DNA of 64,000 nucleotides. Origin: Pardosa pseudoannulata. Lineage: Eukaryota > Arthropoda > Arachnida > Araneae > Lycosidae. The notes beneath the pieces are model-generated. The model made no database searches and was not told where the DNA came from. It saw only the letters and a list, made by a program, of their open reading frames with translations. The position numbers and the translations under genes were made by a program. Below, piece by piece: positions 61,141-64,000 of the stretch. Each line of letters begins with the position of its first letter. Position 1 is the stretch's first letter. Location: assembly GCA_032207245.1 (NCBI GenBank), contig CM063506.1, positions 40,554,842-40,618,841 of the forward strand. Reading direction: 5' to 3'.

Positions 61141-62760
61141 GAGTAACATATTTTTATAAAGCTCTTTTTAGGATTGTGAGCACAATGAATTGTTCAGTTT
61201 CCTTTTGAATAGATGAGTTTTCATTTCTTTTGATAGATTATGAATAATGTGTTTATATATTTATTCATACTATATTAGGTATGGTACAAAATTTTTATAT
61301 ATTTTATATATTTATAAAACTCTTTTTAGGATTATGAGCAGAATGAACTGTTCAGTTTCCTTTTGGATAGATGAGGATTTATTTCTTTTGATAGATTATG
61401 AATAATGTGTTTATATGTTTATTCACACTATATTAGGTATGGTACAAACTTATTATATATTTTTAAATATTTATAAAACTCTTTCTAGGATTATGAGCAG
61501 AATGAACTGTTCAGTTTCTTTTTGGATAGATGAGGAAGTATTTGTTTTGATAGGATATGAATAATGTATTTACATGCTTATTCACACGATGTTAGGTATG
61601 GTACAAAATGTTTTTATATATTTTATATATTTATAAAACATTTTAGGATTATGAGCAGAATGAACTGTTCAGTTTCCTTTTGGATAGATGAGGATTAATT
61701 TCTTTTGATAGATTATGAATAATGTGTTTATATATTTATTCACACTATATTAGGTATGGTACAAAATTTTTATATATTTTATATATTTATAAAACTCTTT
61801 TTAGGATTAGGAGCAGAATGAACTGTTCAGTTTCCTTTTGGATAGATGAGGATTTATTTCTTTTGATAGATGATGAATAATGTGTTTATATGTTTATTCA
61901 CACTATATTAGGTATGGTATAAACTCTTTATATATTTTTAACTATTTATAAAACTCTTTTTAGGATTATGAGCAGAATGAACTGTTCAGTTTCCTTTTGG
62001 ATAGATGAGGATTTATTTCTTTTGATAGATTATGAATAATGTGTTTATATGTTTATTCACACTATATTAGGTATGGTACAAACTTATTATATATTTTTAA
62101 ATATTTATAATACTCTTTTTAGGATTATGAGCAGAATGAACTGTTCAGTTTCCTTTTGGATAGATGAGGGTTTGGTTTTGGAGCGCTACTGCTTTTTGCA
62201 ACGCAATGAATAGATGAGGATTAATTTCTTTTGATAGATTATGAATAATGTGTTTATACGTTTATTCACACTATATTAGGTATGGTACAAAATTTTTATA
62301 TATTTTATATATTTTTAAAACATTTTAGGATTATGAGCAGAATGAACTGTTCAGTTTCCTTTTGAATAGATGAGGATTTATTTCTTTTGATAGATTATGA
62401 ATAATGTGTTTATACGTTTATTCCCACTATATTAGGTATGGTACAAAATTTCATATATTTTATATATTTATAAAACTCTTTTTCAGATTATGAACAGAAT
62501 GAACTGTTCAGTTTCCTTTTGGATAGATGAGGATTTATTTCTTTTGATAGATTATGAATAATGTGTTTATATGTTTATTCACACTATATTAGGTATGGTA
62601 CAAAATTTTTATATATTTTATATATTTATAAAACTCTTTCTAGGATTATGAGCAGAATGAACTGTTCAGTTTCTTTTTGGATAGATGAGGATTAATTTCT
62701 TTTGATAGATTATGAATAATGTGTTTATATGTTTATTCACACGATGTTAGGTGTGGCACA
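61141..62760. repeat. ~158-bp sub-array inside the satellite, about ten copies
   Basis: TGTTCAGTTT falls at 61191, 61349, 61509, 61666, 61824, 61983, 62142, 62349, 62506 and 62663. Spacing is 157-160 bp apart from one 207-bp interval caused by an inserted 50 bp. The unit corresponds to the part of the satellite monomer around GATGAGGATTTA...TTATGAATAAT. It is thus an internal segment that amplified alone. Confidence 0.95.
62170..62209 (-). mobile_element. 40-bp SINE tail insertion with 10-bp target duplication
   Basis: ATAGATGAGG occurs directly before (62160-62169) and after (62210-62219) a 40-bp insert. On the minus strand the insert reads GCAAAAAGCAGTAGCGCTCC and then AAAACCAAAC. This matches the last ~35 bp of the SINE family (AATAGTAGACCGCAGTAGCAC...AAACCAAAC). 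It is an extremely 5'-truncated retroposition into the sub-array. Confidence 0.75.
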
Positions 62761-64000
62761 AAATGTTTATATATTTTTCTTCGTATTTATAAACTTTACT
62801 TTATAAATTACAAACTTATGATGTATTTTAATACAATACTTTATTTCTTGGGAGCTAAATAGGCAATTTCTTGCTAGACAGAATGATTTAAATCGTATTA
62901 GGAGGAAGATCAATTAATGAAATCGATGTCAAACAGCAGTCTGATGGGCAATTTCAAATGAATGAAATTTATCATTCATATTTTGAGAAAAAAATGGCAT
63001 TTTAATGAAAGTCGCCATCATTATTTTGAGACTAAATCTTAGCAGTTTTATTAAAAATTAAACTATGATCTTAAAGGTTTGTAAGGAAAGGAGAAAAGAT
63101 GAAGGTTATTATTTTATTAATTTATATATACATATATAACTATATATACATTTTACGAAATCTTTAAACAAAATAAAATTATTTGTTTCTGGGCTTTTTT
63201 TCCTTATATTAGGTCCCTCCTTTCTTTTTCCGGTTTCCCATGTATAATTATTAACTGCATGATGTTACCCATGTGAATAATATATTTTTTAATAACTCCA
63301 TTTAGAATTATGAACAGAGTGAGATGTTTAGTTTCTTTTCGGATAGATGAGGATTTATTTCTTTTGATAGATTATGAATAATGTGATTATATGTTTATTT
63401 CCACAATGTTAGGTATGGAAAAAAATGTTTATATATTTTTCTTCGTATTGTAAAACTATCCTAAATTACAAACTTTTAAAATACATCATATCTTGGGAGC
63501 TAAATATGCAATTTCTTGCTAGACAGAATGATTTGAATCGCATTAGGAGGAAGCTTAATTAATGAAATCGATGTCAAACAGCAGTCTGATGGGCAATTTC
63601 AAATGAATGAAATTTATCATTCATATTTTGAGAAAAAAATGGCATTTTAATGAAAGTCGCCATCATTTATCTCTTGAGACTACCGAAAAAAGTCTCTTCA
63701 GCAGAATTGAAAAGGATTAAACTATGATCTTAAAGGTTTTGTAAGTGAAAGGAGAAGGGAAGATGAAGGTTGAGTTATTTTATTAATTTATATATACATA
63801 CATTAGTATATATACATTTTACGAAATCTTTAAACAAAGTAAAAGTATTTGTTTCTGGGCTTTTTTTTCGAATAAATCCCTCCTTTGTTTTTCAGGTTTC
63901 TCATGTACAATTATTAACTGCATGATGTTACCCATGTCAAGAATATATTTTTTAACAACTCCATTTAGGATTATGAACGAAGTGAACTGTTCCGTTTCCT
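62761..64000. repeat. Satellite monomers of ~660 bp, running off the window
   Basis: Two near-identical units follow (landmarks at 62663, 63325 and 63984; spacing 662 and 659). Shared blocks include TCGATGTCAAACAGCAGTCTG and CTTGCTAGACAGAATGATTT. They are a shorter variant of the 740-bp monomer. The array continues past the window end. Confidence 0.92.

Overview
Eukaryotic, AT-rich and repeat-dense DNA. The mix of transposon families (several Tc1/mariner, hAT and piggyBac lineages, jockey/I and R1/LOA-like LINEs, tRNA-derived SINEs), long dinucleotide arrays and low gene density fits an arthropod, most likely an arachnid such as a spider. That assignment is inferred from content only. There is no bacterial-style gene organisation, and nearly every long ORF is a decayed transposon ORF or lies in a shadow frame.

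Layout. 0-5 kb: diverged duplications, a (CA)n(TA)n microsatellite and a tRNA-derived SINE. 5.2-7.5 kb: a foldback MITE, then a complete but broken Tc1/mariner-superfamily element with ~147-bp inverted repeats. 10-13.5 kb: a 186-bp triplication, a dispersed repeat, and a 2.6-kb BED-finger hAT element with a perfect 8-bp target duplication. 13.5-17.9 kb: microsatellites, LTR-like fragments, a ~610-bp MITE carrying an ETS-CRE composite motif in both ends, and a decayed Tc1-like element (D-36-E spacing). 17.9-20 kb: a minisatellite with higher-order structure. 21-24 kb: piggyBac and MITE debris.

25.1-38.7 kb: the only strong candidate for a host gene. It has two minus-strand coding exons (38747-38320 and 25494-25149) with a good donor, a good acceptor and matching phase, separated by a ~12.8-kb intron. 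The intron is filled with nested transposons: a putative piggyBac element holds a second piggyBac remnant, which holds a 5.0-kb R1/LOA-like retrotransposon with a perfect 13-bp target duplication. A 5'-truncated jockey/I-like LINE sits across the right boundary of the outer element. Further into the intron a piggyBac MITE holds a hAT MITE.

39-48 kb: a hAT MITE, dispersed repeats, a ~248-bp satellite of about ten units, a hAT element enclosing a probable solo LTR, two SINEs and a ~148-bp triplicate. 48.2-64 kb: a continuous satellite block with a ~740-bp monomer and a ~2.54-kb higher-order duplication. It is interrupted by a ~560-bp non-satellite island with a broken reading frame, and it contains a local ~158-bp sub-array that carries a 40-bp SINE tail with its own target duplication. 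The block runs off the window end, so this is probably the edge of a heterochromatic domain.
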